Of a DNA stretch of 64,000 nt, positions 45,556 through 60,182 are shown piece after piece. The stretch is taken from NCBI GenBank assembly GCA_009599575.1, contig VWND01000028.1, positions 62,001 through 126,000 on the forward strand, read 5' to 3'. Every line of letters starts with the position of its first letter. The first letter of the stretch is position 1. The stretch comes from Blumeriella jaapii (lineage: Eukaryota; Ascomycota; Leotiomycetes; Helotiales; Drepanopezizaceae). The notes below the pieces were generated by a model. That model ran no database searches. It had not been told where the DNA came from and was given only the letters and a program-made list of their open reading frames with translations. The position numbers and the translations under genes were made by a program.

Positions 45556-48500
45556 CTTGTTGTGTTTACTTGTTGATACCTGCTTACTTTTGCTTACTGT
45601 TTACTGTTTATCCATGACTAGGTGACGATTTTTGATGTCACGATACGGAAGTGAGGTGGGCGTGTAGGTTGATACAGGAGATTGAAGCAGCAAATACGAA
45701 AGTGTGGGCTGTATTGGAACAAGTGGTGTTTTCACATGTATGTTATGGCATGTTGTAGCCTACGGAGGACTTATCCGAGAAACGAAGTACTGCTGCTACA
45801 TTCGTCTTCCACGAGGCCGTTTCTTGCGGAGGGCGGGGGAGCCGGGAGGAAAGGATTCTGGGGATCGTCTTTTCTGGCTCTCGGGGCTGGATGGGAAAGA
45901 AGATCACGTCGTTGCGGTTACATGTTAGAGTGATGAAGTGTAGGGTAGTGCATAGGCTTGATTTGGGGAGAAATCTCTTTCCAGAGCGTGAAGAACTCGT
46001 GTCTGAATGAGCGAGCTCTAGTCTCGAGTCAGTACTCCGTCAGCGAGCAGCCAGGGCGTATGACGACCATGTCTGAAGCAGGATGGATGATTTGTTTGGC
46101 ATTGCAGAAACTGGCTTCTGAGGATGACAGAGCTGGTAAGCAGTAGGTAGGGGAGCAGACCAATTTCACAGCACAGCGGTCCAGATTCCAAACCGCCTAC
46201 CACGCACGCTATGTAACCTGGGCGCAGAACCGCCATCCGAGGTAGCTACTTACCTTACCTACCTACCTACCTACCGATATCCAATGCGTGAGATGCGGAG
46301 AAACTTCCTTCCAGCCTGTACGCTGTACGACTGAAGGTTGCAAGCGATTGCGTGGAGCTGACTTGCTGGCCTTTACAACAGAGCTTACACACGTCGAACG
46401 TGTGGTGGTGTCGGAATGGGTTTGTGAGGGAGGGAGAGACGACGCAGCGTCACGAAGGCACAGACGGGACGGGAGGCACGCAAGCAAGCCGCTGGGGCTG
46501 CTCTGCTACCCTGAGCCTCTACACACGGCAGACGTTCCATACGAATGAGATACGATGCCGTAGCTGGGCGCCATCGATCGTCTGGCATGTGTCGACCACC
46601 TCCTCATCTCCTCTTGCTGTTTAGCATCTCCCCTCGTCCAGTCCGCCGCAGCATGGACACCAGGGCCACCAGCGTGAGATCACGGATCCGATCTCCGCGG
46701 CACCCGGAGCCAACGAGATGGTGGATCCGAAGCTGTCAGAGACGCATGCATGTGCGTACGGGTGTATGGATGTAGGGAGGCAGGTAGGCAAGCTGCCACC
46801 ACGTACGTACGATGGTGACACCTCGCTCACGTACGTACCCAGGTCGTACGGCTGAAGGAAGGGGGAAGGGGGAAGGGGGAAGGAAGGAACACGAACGAGC
46901 AGGATGCGAAAGGCGGGCGCTCATCGTGGTGGAGTATGGGATTCTCGGGGTCGGAGATCGCGTTGCACGGTGCTGGGGAGCCGGTTCCGCGGTCTGGACG
47001 CGGTACACGATGGGGGCGTTTAGGTGGAAGGAGGGATGATTGGTGTGTACGTGGGTGGCTGTGTGACTTGTGGTCGATAGGTAGATAGACAGGTTGGGGC
47101 GTGGTGGGAGGAAGACTTGGGGGTTCAGGAGGCGCGGATGGGAGAGGGAGGCAGAGGGAGGCAGAGAGAGGACATGTCTACTGGGGGCTGGTTGGGTGAG
47201 AATGGTGGGCAAAGCGGCGAGACTTTTCATATCTGGGTGGGTGCTGCTGTTGGGTTGCAGGGTGGGATTGAGGTGGACGTGTCGGAGCGAGAGCGAGATG
47301 TAGAGTGATGATTGCGGTACTTTGGGCTTTGGAGTCCGAGAGCATGATGAGAGAGGCACGTAGATGTGTGGTTTGTGACTTGAGTGAAGGCTTTGTAGAG
47401 TGTAGTTGGATGGTGGAAGAGTGTTTGAGATGGGCTAGTAAGCAGTAAGAAATAAGCAGTCAGCACTTTGACTCCTACATCAAGGCTTTAGATCTGCAAT
47501 CATCGATCGACGGAGAGAAGACGTACTTTGTAAAACAGATCACCGCGGAAGGAACATTTGTGCAATCCCTTCCATCGGCCTGTAGACTAATAGCCGGTTC
47601 CTTGTTGTTGTTTTCCGCATGGGGCTCGCTAACAGCAGACGAGTGGATGTCCAGTGCGGGCCAAGAAGGCCCAGATAGACTTGGGCTTTACTCCGTAAGA
47701 TTATCCAGGGGATTCCAATGAAATGAACATTTAATTGATAACGTATCAGGTTTCATCGATCGACGCAGTAAAGAACAAAACATGCGTTGTTGACTTCGCT
47801 TCCAGGGCACTTCACTTGAAGAACCCTACCCCACGAACAGTCAGTGACACCTGAGAACCTGAGCCGAACTGTCTCCCTGAAACCGACAAGAAATAATCTG
47901 AACCCCTTGAACCAAAGCAGAAGGTGGCCAGCTCGGCTCGTTGTTGAAGACGGTCGTCGGGTGTGGGTCTCGAGACAGCGTGAACCCCCAATCTCCAAAA
48001 GTAGGCAAAGTTTCGAGAGCGGTCAAAAACTGACCGACCAGCATCCTGGAACCAACAAAAAGTAAACATGCAAATATACTTTCCAGCGTCGACGCTCAGG
48101 CTAGTCTCCGTGGCACCAACGCACCCCGCAACTCGCGCCTAGCACGAACTTTTCGGGGTCGTCTGTTGACAGCGGGAAGCCAATAGTCAATTCACGAGGA
48201 GGATGAGAAGGGCTTTGCAAGTACAGCAAAAATTTCCCAGGCAGTAGTTTCCGCGAAATCAGGAGGCAGCATTCGAGGGCGCGAAGTGGCTGGGCCGCCT
48301 CATGATAACTATCGATGCAAGGCTTTCTCTTGCGACTCGACCTTATTGATTCTGGAGAAAAGCCCGGGGGGTTGTTGAGCTGCCGAGGCAGGCTCTTTGC
48401 GCCTGCATTGTGTTTGCAGTGAAATGTAACCTTGCAGGCTGCGGTAGGGGGTCAGGGTCAATTACATAGCACGATGTGCTTCCTCTGTAGAAGTGAGGGA

Positions 48501-51500
48501 ATGGGTCCGGATGCCAGGGACGGGATACCCGCGATAGTACAGTACCTTCAACCTTGGCCTCGACAGTCGGAGCGTCAATGGCTCATCTCGAGGATGAAAG
48601 AAACCGGAGTGGACCGCGCCTCCGCTGTGGGAAATGATCGGTTTGCGCGTCAAGCGATTATTAACCAATATGGAGACTTTGCATCTGAGTTCGTCGCGAC
48701 AGATCTCTGCTCCTACCTACCCCAAGGCAAATAGAGACGGAGCCTGGACGCTACTGTGAGTATGATACCGGTAGATTACGTGCCTATCAGCCCTGTCACG
48801 AAAGCCACGGGTAGTGGCGATCAGCTCGGATCCATCTGACACCCGTGTTCTGCGATGACGCTGGGGCAGGAAACGGAAATTGAGCGATTTGTTTCGAGGG
48901 CCAGGGTAGGCTGAGGATTGGCGATGCGCCGGATTGGCTCGGGGAAGAGAAGGGGATTCCGCCCCGGACACGGGAGACGGCGCATGTTGTGTTGTTTTGT
49001 GCCAACCTGGATCGAAGCAAGGGCGAGGAGGATGCTTCTTCTTTTTCTTCTTCATCGCTGGCAGACGCGTGGGGAGGATGGTTGGCTTTGCGAGTGCGCA
49101 GTCACGAAAGGCCGGGGCGGAGGCGAAGGGAGGTAAACAACACGAAGCGAGGAGGCAGATCAACAAATGTTGGCTTTCGGTTCGCATTTCGGAAGAGACG
49201 TAGCAATGCTCGGCTTCTGATCCCCACAACATCCGAAGTACATACGGACCTATACGAGAGCGAGCGAGGGGCCTCGGTCGATCTAGATGTTGGCCCTTCC
49301 GTCATTTGTTTGCGCGATGAGTGGGCCGGGGACGTTCTTCAGCAACGGGGAAAACGCGGTCCTCCTGTTGGTTTGCGAACGTGTCCAGAACCTATCATAA
49401 GGATAGGTCGCATGCACATGAAGCTTGCAAGCAAGAGGCAGTAGTAGTTAGATAAGTTCCCGCTGCATGAAGCTTTCTAGATGAACTCTAAAGCTCTAAT
49501 TGCGTCGAATGCCGAACACAGAAATCCGGTGGATACTCTAGCCGGAAGATCAAGACATCCTTGCCTCCAACGCAACCTATCGAAGCCCTCCTCGGGGATG
49601 AGTGGAGGCCGGAAGGTAGAGTTCGCCGTTGCCGTGGTCAAATGAGAAGCACTTATCACGTTCTGTCTGCGTAACGCTGCAAGTGCTTCTTCGGACAGTA
49701 CTTTGAAGGAGTATACTTATTTTTTGACTTTCTCACGATCGACGGCGCCCGCTGTCAGCCGTCCGCCGCCCAGGCTTAGCTGGTCTGGTCTGTACTGTGG
49801 ACGGAGTAGCTTGGAAAGTAAGAATGAAGCGAAGGACTGTACCTACACAAGTCAAGTAAGTCAAGTCGCTTAACTAGTCGTAGCGCCGGCCTTGGACCGA
49901 CTCCATCCCATCCCATCCCATCCCATCACGGCTGCAACAACACGATCCTCCCATCATAGCAGGTCGATGTGCAAATCATGACTAGCCATGCCTATCTGAA
50001 ATTGTCTTTCCTTGCCTTCTCTGTCCAGTGATTCCTACGTGGCTGCTCCCGGCAGCCGAACACCGTCGGCCAGTGTCAATCAGTATCAGTCCAAGGGCCC
50101 CCAACTTCTAATGGACCCTCCCTGGGGAGAGAGACATTGCGGACGGGTACGTGAGTTAGGGAGAGCTGGACTCATACCCCGCGTACTACTCGCTCCCTCG
50201 CTTCCGCTCCCGAGTCCATACGGTTTACGTACAGTACGAGCCTCGAGTGGCAGCCGACAAACAGCTTCTGATATGCTCCAGGTACCCGGCACTCGAGGGC
50301 TGGCTGTCAGTGGTGATGTTCTCGTTTCTCGTTCCTATTCTCCTTCTGATTCGGCAAGCCGTGCAAACCAACGAAAAACCAACGAAGAGTGGGAGGTAAG
50401 TGGCCAGCCAAGAAGTCTACTGGTGCCGCTGTCCACTGTCCACTGGCCGCTGTCCACCATTTTCACTTCACGATGCCGAGAGGAAATGCAGCTTGTCCAG
50501 GAACCCGCGTCGATCGATGCCCTGGTCCTGGTACCCCTCGTCTTGACCTTCAATGTCCGACGTCCCCCGTCCCCCGTCCCCCGTCCAACCTCCAACCTCC
50601 AACTGCCAACCTCCAACCTCTGCTGTTCGATGTACTGACCTGTGTTGACATGTGGATGCTCCGGACGGCCCTTTACGCATGGCATGGCACCTTCGGACAT
50701 CGGCGGTTGACCCAGACTGCTGGAGTGCAGGCTTAGAGACACGGTGCAAGGGCTGTGTGGCAGCAGTGCTGCCCGCTGCTTGAAGCTCCGAGACCTGGCT
50801 TGCTTGTTTCTCCGAGTACGGTGCGCGCTCTCTTCTTCACTTCACTTGCACAGCATGACTCCAGACTTTCAGTGTCCGGGTCAGCGAGCCTCTGCTCCCA
50901 TGTTGACACCTACCTACGCATTCCCTCAGCACGTCACGGCAGCAAGCACAGCAGAAGCAACAAGGAAGCTTGACTTTCAAGCATCGAAGGCCTGCAGGTC
51001 ATTCTCAAGCCCCCGGTGTTTTTGATCTCAACCCTTGTGGCCCCCGGTACTCTGCCTAGCCATCCTGGATGGCAAAGCTTGCAGCCCACCGACCGGCCAG
51101 AAAGGATTTGCGTTCAGGATGTTTCCTCTACACAGCCGGCCTTCCTCTCTCTCATCCGCGGGTCTAAGCCGGGTCTATATACGCTCGTGCGTGGACTGCA
51201 GCACAGGGCTGCTGCTTTTCGTCTGATATAGCAGGGCATGAGCAGATCTGTCACTTCAACCGCACTCGTTCCGAAGGATTCGTCGGAGCAGAAGCCAAAG
51301 CTGACAGTCGACCTCGATCTACTACCCTTCGTCTCTCCGTTTTCCTTGGCCGGCCCTGCTCCTGTTTGGTCGCAATATATCATGGCCGTCTTGACGACGC
51401 CAACCCTGCTAGTATCGCAAAGAGCCCGTCTGTACTGCTACCTCTTGCAGACAAGTTCAGCCAGCTCGTCTTGTCGACTATCTACCTACTGCCGCTTTCC

Positions 51501-52386
51501 GGACAGGTTAGAGCGGCGGCTGTCTCACGGGAGCGTGTGATTATAGAGGGGTAAGGCAATCAAACACAACATTGGTCGAGCGACGATTTCATTTGGTCGC
51601 CCTGGTCGACGCCCGCATTGCATTACATGCCACCGCCAGCGCAAGCCAAAAGGCAACCAGCGACTTACTCCTCTTGCCCTCAGCGCCGTCGACTCCAAGA
51701 ACTGCGAACCAGTTCGTCGTCACTTGCCTCCTTCGACCGACTCTGCCGCCGCTTGCGCCGGTTCGTGGTCTCGTCTCGGGAGCGGAAGACAGTCTCGGTC
51801 GGGATCGATGTCTTACGCCTACCTAGCAAGCCACCTACTGACTGACTGTACATCCTCCAGCTTCTCCACCTCCGTCTCGCCGAATCCTTGCATCCCTTGG
51901 ACTCTAATTTGGCTTGTGTAACCTTGGACCCCTCCCCAGTAGCCTTTGCAAACGCCACCATCCACAAGAGACCAGCAGATCATCTCGATCAACCACTTAG
52001 CTCCGCTCTCTGTATATCCTCCGGCACCAAACACTGCTAGATCAACAGTTCGTCTATCTACTCCTGCTTCCATGTCGAGACCTCTCCTGCGACTCTGGTC
52101 ACTTGCTCTCAGCTTTTCACAACTCCCTGGACTGTTGCTAGGATGCATGCGTAATTCCGACGACGACCAACGATCAACACCTTGTCCCGCCCATCTAGCG
52201 TCCTACGATCCACCTGCGGCATTTGCTCTCCTGGCCGCGCTTCTGATACATCTATCTTGGTCCCCTTCCTCTGTCTGAACTTTTCATGCTCGACTAGTCC
52301 TTCAATACGACAACTCGCCTCTCATATCACACCGCCAGACAGCCCACGCTGAAGAACCCAAACCTTATTTCGTACATATCTCCAAG

Positions 52387-54366
52387 ATGGTGCAGCAAGT
52401 GCCCGGAGGCAACTCCCAACAAGGGACTTACTACAGCCCTAGGGATAACTGGCACCGCCCAGACCGAGACCCCTACGTCGACGAACATCGCCTTCAAAAT
52501 GTTCCTAGCGTGCCAGGACACCAACACGCCGAGGCGACGGTAAGTTGTCCGCGCATTTGGCCAGGAGTCTTGTTCTAACACTGCTCAGACTGTTGAGGCG
52601 GCCTTGAAACACTGTGCCAGAATCCCCGTCCGGAACTTTGCCCTCATTGTTTTGAAGGAAGACGGAGAGGAGGTCACCTTCGCTGAAAAGTCTATGGCTC
52701 CCTACCTCGACCGGATATTCAACTGGGATGCCAGGAAATCGTTTCGCCGGGCCATAGCCGAATCCGAGCGGGGATCACCCGGTTCCGGTACGTTGATGGG
52801 AATCACTAGCATTTGAGCGCTCTGACTGACTGTGATGAAGCGTATTTATCAATGGGTCCGCTTTCCGAGTTTGACGTAGAATGTGGTTCGAGGCGCAAAT
52901 ACTCGAATGTAGGCTCGTCCTCAGACTTTCGTCAACATCGCAAGTCCAGATCTGAGGACTCCGAAGATGGACCAAGGCATTCAAAAAGAACCCGCCGAGG
53001 AGATCCGGGGTTGTCTGTTGAAGATGCGATAATGCCGGTGCCAGTTCAAGGGAAGCAGCAGTTGATCATCGGTGACTCCGACGAAGTCTGGCAATACTAT
53101 CAGACCAGATTTCGGGACATGCAGCAATCAGCATGCAAGGTCATGGGGAAGGCGTTTGTGCGCCTGGTGGAGCCAAAAAAGCAAACCCACCACCCTTACA
53201 CCAAGGGGGACGAAAAGGCTCCGCCGTGGTGGCCAGAGACGACTGGCGCTGATGGCGTCCGGCATAAGGAGCCAGACCACCTTTTGAAGCGAGGTAAGCT
53301 TTGATTCTCTATCCCAGGCTCTCACGTCTAACCTGTCTATAGAGCGTATCCATCTGTTGGTTCACATCCTCAGAATGGTCATTGAACCTAAAGAGACCCA
53401 GCATCCAACCTTGAAAAAGTTAGGTGGGTTGGATGTAAAGGCTCTCGAGGTGGCAACGATGGAGGCCATGTCGAACTGGTTCGCCGATAAAGAACACCCC
53501 GATAATAAGGCGAAGTTGCCTTATTTGAAGGAAGTCTTCAAGGTTGCCAGGGCCGAGGAGAGATACCGAAGAAGAGAACTCGGTAAGTGACCTAACAAAG
53601 GACGACAAGTTCAGACTGACACGTCTCAGATGGCACTACTGGAATTCCGATTACATTCGGCGAGAGAATGGGTGACGACGACTCCTCCGATGGGAATTTC
53701 TCGCCCCATTTCAAGCCCGAGGATGATGAGGACGACATCCGATGCGCGTCTATCTTGACGCCAGACAGCCTCGTATCGCCCTCGATGGGTCACAACCACT
53801 TCCAACATTTGGACAACGACTTCAGGTTACCCGCCCGCCCAATTCATTCGATGCGACCGCAACCCTACGCATTGCACGACATGGGAAGCATGGGTTTCGA
53901 CGACTCATCTGTGCACTCGATGAACTATTGCCAGCCTAGCCCAAACAATCCGATGGATTCCTCTCGCCGCCAAGGGTTATCACCAATCTTTTCTCCACAG
54001 CATTCTCTACAGCAATGGAGCAATAACATGGTCGCCGCCAGCCAGTCTCCCTCCTACACCACGTCTCCCCCGGCCATACCTCCCTCATTTCAGCTGCCAG
54101 ACCCGCAAGCGTCCGTAACTGCCCTTAATCATCACGTGTACGAACCTTTCCACACTGCCAAATATGACTCCAGACCTTCACCGGGCTGTCAGTTCAGGAC
54201 AGGCAGTATCGGACATGCGCATTACCCTTTAGCATCGGCGCCTCAAGCCCAAGGTGGTTACCAGGACTATCTGAGTCCGGACCACGGATATGTGGCACCG
54301 CAGGAAATGAAACAAGAGCAGCATCAGAGCATGGGGCATGATGGGCTATTTCATCCCCAACAGTAG
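52387..54366 (+). CDS. DUF2841 (YDR124W-like helical bundle) protein
   Basis: Five exons: 52387-52539, 52589-52787, 52841-53293, 53343-53582 and 53630-54366, with four introns of 47-53 bp, all in frame, giving 593 residues. The conserved domain covers about 186-350: LIIGDSDEVWQYYQTRF, AFVRLVEPKKQTHHPYTKGD, PPWWPETTGADGVRHKEPDH, LLVHILRMVIEP, YLKEVFKVARAEERYRRREL. Before it is a basic nuclear-signal-like stretch (HSKRTRRGDP); after it a long disordered Ser/Pro/Gln/His-rich tail typical of fungal regulators. The family includes a protein of the Aspergillus fumigatus hrmA-associated cluster. Its biochemical role is not established; a regulatory nuclear role is inference from composition. Confidence 0.88.
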
Positions 54367-57300
54367 GGCCTCTTCGAGAGACGAGGTTCGGAACCGCCAC
54401 GTCCCTTCCTGGGTCACAGCACAGGAGGGAGCATTTCCAGCGCAGTTTCCTTTCGGTGGTCATCAATCGGGAGGGCAAAATCCACGCGGAGCAAGCATTC
54501 TATTCGTACTCAATCGTCGATACCCAAGTCTCTTCACAATTTCCCGACATCAGCGTCGTCGCGAACAACTAATTCGAGCCCGGAGAGGGAGCCTATCGGT
54601 TCGATATCACAGTCTAAGCTTTTGCTACTCATCAGGGCGTCTGCAGTACCTCTCTCTCATTGATTCCGACCCCAGGGACCAGCAGCCTTAGTATTTGCTT
54701 CTCGATCGGCGTTTTCTTTACTTCCATGTGGCAATGATCCAATTCAGGCCAGTGGTACGTTTCTTAGCTGCAAATGAGATACGAATATTTTTACTCCAAA
54801 TCCATCTATTAGCCAGCGTGTCTGATCCCTATGTCCCGCCCTCTTTCTTTGCAACATTATCTTCTACGTACGGCGGTATCTATGATTTTTTTCCCTTCCC
54901 TTTTTGGATATTTATGCTTAGAAAAAGGTGGGTTTGGAAAGAGCTGGCAGGATGGAGAAAAGGAACAGTAAATCCGCAATCTGGGGGATCTCTACTCTGG
55001 TGCTCCATGTCTTTTTTCGACTTCCTTTCTTTTTGGTTTTTGTTTGGTTATCTGTAAGGATTCCTATTGGGAAGGTGGTTTAGTACGTTAGCCATGGAAT
55101 GCCAATCTGAATTGTGTACGGTCGACGGATGAAATACGCAGAACAAATATTGGATATATATTGAAAGAAATTGCAGGTCAAACTTGACCACGGTGTGCAC
55201 CTCCGACCTGGCCTTCCTACTCGAAGATTTCCCGAGTCCTTGGGCTGGAAACTTGATCTTGTTTGAAAGCAAGGCTGGGGAAGGGCGTATGTATCCGTCG
55301 AAAACGAACAGTCGGGGGAGGAAAAGTCCCGGACCGTTGTTTGTGGAAATGACATTTCTTATCATTGCCTGCTCGTCTTTTCTTTGGTCGCAATCTCTTA
55401 TGATGTGTTAACTGCTGCGTAGATACTCCCTCCAACTATCCGCCCAAAATTAGAATCGCCAACGAGACTGATTGGGCCTTTTATGTGCTGACCTCGATTC
55501 CCCAGTGAAAATCTTGACCGATATACACGAGCATTGCAGCTGCAAGTTAAGCCCGTCGTTTTTTTTTTCAAGAACAGGTAGAAAAGAGGTGGAAGATAGT
55601 TTCAAAACTCGCACGGTATCTGCAAAAACCGGAAGGGCATTATGATGTACAGCATGCAGGGACGAAAACCTCACGTGCTTTCTATCTGCCTTTCTACCTA
55701 TATACGTACCTACGCACTACCCAAGCCCAAATCATCTCTTAGATACCCGCCTCTTGCGTAGCCCTCGTCATCTCGAAATCCCCCTCGCTCACTCTCCGAC
55801 CTCTCGCTCCCCTGGCCCCCGTCCCTCACTTGTATGCACAGCCGCTTTCTCCTTCTCTTCTCTATCGCCCTCATTCATCACCACCATCTCAGCAACAGCA
55901 TCGGGAAACAGCCTCTTCCACGTCCTCGTCTGGACCCCGCCGCGTGTCAACTTCAAAGACAACAAAAACACGTCGTCCCCGCGCGCCTGGCTAGCTGCTT
56001 ACTCTGCTGTTGTGCACTGGGATGGAAGCCGACGCGTCAGAGGGAGAGGGAGAGAGGAATGTGCGTGTGGTTTGGAATTGGGTGTGTGTACAAGCAAGGG
56101 CGTGAGAGCGTGAGGGAGCTTGTTCGAGGGAAGAGCCGAGGTTGACGGTTCGTCGCCGAAGCTTTGCGCTCTTCCCAAGTCAACAACGCATCCATAGCAA
56201 CGCTCGCTCCCTCGCGTAAGTTACGCGATTCTTTCCCACCTCCAATCCGTTCTAAACGCGTCGTCTAAAAAGACCCCCCAAAAAGAAGAAAAAAGATCAA
56301 ACCGGCAAAACTTCTCTAGAAGCCCGCATATTCAGAGGTGCCAATTGCACATTAAATAAGGGGGTTCTAGATATCAAACCTAATTGAATAGGTTTCCTCG
56401 GTTACTCATCAATGCCCACCAGTTCGATCGAAGACGACATGCCCAATCATGCCATCCCGCCCCTGGATGTTTGTGGTTTTGGTAATGGCGTATAAAGACC
56501 CAGCTCGTAGTGTGCTGTACCGGTGATTTTCCGGGGCTGCGCACTTAGGCATTTCCACTTTCGGGATTTGGGGCTCGGGCCTTATGGGTGATGCTCTTAC
56601 GCTTCTCAACCGTTCAAGGGTAATGCGATTTATTACCCTGATACTTGCGATTTAATTTTTACTTCCGTTTGCTTCCTCGATTCGAGCAAAACGCGTCCCT
56701 GGTAGACAGAGTGCTGGAGAGTCGTCTCATCTTCAACGCTCTCTCTGCAGTTGTTCCTAGACGGATTCCCAACCAACTCGGGACCTTTTGTTCGCATTCT
56801 TCTAAATGACTGGCTAATTACTCGGCGTGGCGATCTCTCTTCATCTGCCTAGTCGTCCAGAAAGACTTCCGATATTAAGGGGGTGATCTTCCTCGACGCT
56901 GGGAGCGCATCGCCTACGTACTGCCATCATTCAAAGGTAGAGACGATTTCTGTCAGCCGAAATGGGCAGAGCTCGGGAACGTTGAGATTGTATCTAGGAG
57001 CAGCGATTGCGAAAATTGTTGCGATTGTTATGCTGATAGGGATTGCGGTTTCAGACGTTGTTGATGCTTGGCCCGACTCGCTTAGCGAGGAATCAGGACG
57101 ACACTTCACGCCAAAGGGAGGAGCTCAAGCTTCAAACAGCTGATCGGACGCATCGCAATAAGCTTCATTGCACGTACAGCTCTCCCTTGGTGGCGAGAAT
57201 AGAACTCTCGAAAGCGACGTCCGAGAAAGAGGCTTGTTGTGAGAATTGATAGACCACTATGAAAGCGCGTGTGAATCTCTAGGGAACGTAAAGGTAACAC

Positions 57301-60182
57301 CCAGTTGTACTGATAGAACAAAGCACATTTCCGTCTGTCAGAATGAACGTATTAGATGTTCATTTATATGCAGATATGTATGCTATTGTAGAACATATAC
57401 CCCTTCGTCCGTGCCTACCTACACCCATTTCCCAAGCTTTGGTACGAAGTGAAAAATAAGAAGACAAGCCTAGGGTTTCTGTCTGGACGAACGGCGCGCG
57501 ATCATGCTGCCCAAGCGCTTGCCAAAGACGTACAACGGTACGGAGCATGCACTTGAGCGGATTCAAACTTACTGGGCGTACGAGTAGCTAGAATTAGAGG
57601 CCATCTTGTGAAGGGCATGTGAAAATTGTAAATGTTTACCTTACGAAGTACTTGGAGTTTCTTAAGGCTGAGAAGCGTATATAATCAAGGGTCCTGTTCA
57701 TGACCTATTTACTATTCCGATGCTTGTCAGTCCCAACATTACAGCCCATTCAACAAACTTGGTAAACTTCGGGGCATGCTTCCCCTCCTTCCTAAATAAG
57801 TCTATAATACCTGGCTTGGTTTTGCGTCACAGCTTTCACATTCAAGCTCAAATCATTAGTTGCTCTTCTCTTTACCCTTTTCTGATCTTTCCGATGCCTG
57901 GCAATCCCAGTTGTTCAGGTTATTTCATACACTTGGCAAAATTCGGAAAAAGATTCCATCGAAGGTGTACTCTCTACAAATTGTATTCTTCCCCCGGATC
58001 GAAGGTTCAGTTTCGAATTTGTTCTGCGCCACAAATCGACGATAGATCCAGAGGGGAGATGATTATTACCGACAGTGTAGGGATCTCACTGCCGGCCCCA
58101 CGAAGTGACAGAAGTAATGGGCTCTACCTAGGATTAAACGAAATCTCTTTGGAACCGAGACAATAGGGACGCATTTGAAAGACGTAGGGAGCCATTGATA
58201 ACCTTTGTGTTTCCGCAAATCATCAAATATTATTTTTAAATCCATCTTACCACGTATTTTAGTTTCTCAGCTTGTGACACTGCTATCACTGTAGAAAACC
58301 GAACAGAAGTGTGTTTTACATTGGTGCTATAGATTCATTTGTACCCTAGCAGGAGATTCAAAACCTAGACGAAAGCTACAGCAGTGGCAAAGAGAATCAG
58401 GGAGAAAGAAGTACTTCTCTCCAATAACTCCAGTTTGAAACTTGGGGAGCTAGTTTGTGCTTGCCATATACCAAGGGAAGTTCGCAGCCCGAGGCTGGCT
58501 CGTTTTACTTCCCCCTAGGACTTGGAACTTGTGCTTCTGACAGCGAGAAGCTTCGTCGCCAGGAGATAGGTTCCCCCAAAAGTGATCTTATCTTGAACGT
58601 GACAAAAAACGTCTGTTATGAGTGAGATGGGGACAGATATAAATCTTGAAATTTCAAAACCACCTCGAAAGTAGGTTTACTATAGATAGTAGTAGTGGTA
58701 GTAGTATTGATTTACGTCTAGCGGAGGGCAGCCGATAGGCTGCCTTCCTAGGACCTCCCAGGGGGTACGGAGACGTGCTAAGCTAAGGATTTAAATACAA
58801 AGTACGACCCCGAAAGCAATTCGTGTTGGTACAGCCACTGCTGCTGTCGACTACGTCCTTCGCCGCCTTTTGCGATGGTCCGTCAGTAAAAAGTATGAGC
58901 GTAAAGCTCTGAGGGTGAACCCAGGGATTGTGCATACGGCACCGACCACGAGTGTGGCCTGTCAATCGCGTGTAAACGCAGCGTGGTATGGCCAATAGGC
59001 CTAACAGAAAGAAAAAGAAAGAAAAGCAAGATCCAAAAGCCCAGGTCCAGAAACCAAAGTTTACTCTAGATACACAGGTCGAATCAACAGTCATTTTTGA
59101 ATGAGGTTTTGTTTAGATGTGAAATAGCCGTTTTGACCAAACATAGAACAGAGTACTGTAAGCAAGCGTACGCGTACACCGCGAACCAAATCCCCTCTCA
59201 TCCATTCGACCTTGCCCAAAAAGAAGCTTGAAATTCTTGGATACGAATGGAGTGGTATTACACGCTTTGTAATGAAAGTCTAAAAGTCCTTGATCGTCGT
59301 CTGAAGAGGCATTCTTGGCAGCAAATGCAAATGCTATTCTCAGCCGCGCCAATCACAGATAAGGGCGTTCAGAAACAAGAAAGCAAAAAGGCAAGTCTCG
59401 ACCGGGCAGGGTGAGCACCGTTCGCGGCAACAGACGACCGAGAGTAAAAGCCGAACCCACAAATGAGGACCGATGAACAAGGCCACACGAGTGATCCATT
59501 TTGTACTGCCGAGGTGAAATTGAACACACCGTATACAATAACAGCGAAAGTGGAATTGACCAGAACCAGAACTAAATGAAAGCGGCTGGATCCTATGCAT
59601 ATCTAATTGACGCTGATAGACCTGGGAGATGCTCCGTGGCCCTCAGCGCTAGTTAGTGTGTTTCATTCTGAATCTAAAGGGTATTTGTTACGAAGCAATC
59701 TACTCGCCACGAATGAGCCAGTTGGCTTGAAAATCAGGCTATGCATTCATGAATCAGGGAGATTCTTTGGAGAATAACGGAAGAACAGCATGCACGCTCA
59801 AAAGGTGAAACTAGATAGGCTCTTTCCACTGTTCCCACATGGAGCCACACACGCGTTTGTATCTTTGATTCCCAGAGAATTACATGCTTTCTGTAGAGAG
59901 GCTAAGGCTCGTCCTTTTATTGCACTCATACTGATATGCTCACTGGAGACGTGATAGATACTTCTGTTATATTGCTGATATCTACAGAGCAAGTCTAGCA
60001 TTGAACCGGGGCCAGAGAAGGGAAGTTGGGGCTAGCTCCGTATCACGTGTCGCCACGTGACTGACTGCCATTCCGACACAAACAGTAACCCTAAAGTGGC
60101 TTCTGCGCGTAGACGACCCTGACTTCATGATAAGAGTGCGTTCTACGATCTCGGACAGCGCGTCGAAGTCTCGCTCTACGAG
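54367..60182. other. 5.8 kb without a recognisable gene
   Basis: The first several hundred bases are probably the 3' untranslated region of the DUF2841 gene. Longer open frames (57720-58166 plus, 58783-59094 minus) show no family features. Minus-strand reading ending in VVYAQKPL near 60075-60110 looks like the original C-terminus of the methyltransferase to the right, now out of frame. Confidence 0.45.

Larger units (their letters stand above)
44510..52386. other. 7.9 kb without a recognisable gene
   Basis: Open frames here (for example minus-strand 46736-47359, plus-strand 50012-50638) are low-complexity and match no family known to me. The region contains poly-G tracts (44958-45003, 45520-45555), pentamer repeats (44841-44893), CTACCTAC repeats near 46256-46273, TCCCA repeats near 49907-49926 and CCCCCGT/CCAACCT repeats near 50560-50620. 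The right part may be a long leader or regulatory region of the DUF2841 gene. Confidence 0.45.

Noticed and set aside
46736..47359. 207-codon minus-strand frame
   Set aside because: Ser/Pro/His/Thr-rich, produced by C/T-rich strand composition and short repeats; no family match that I recognise.
50012..50638. 208-codon plus-strand frame
   Set aside because: Includes CCCCCGT and CCAACCT tandem repeats read as Pro/Ser/Asn; low complexity, no conserved domain.
57720..58166. 148-codon plus-strand frame
   Set aside because: No motif, no intron logic, and it sits in AT-rich intergenic DNA.
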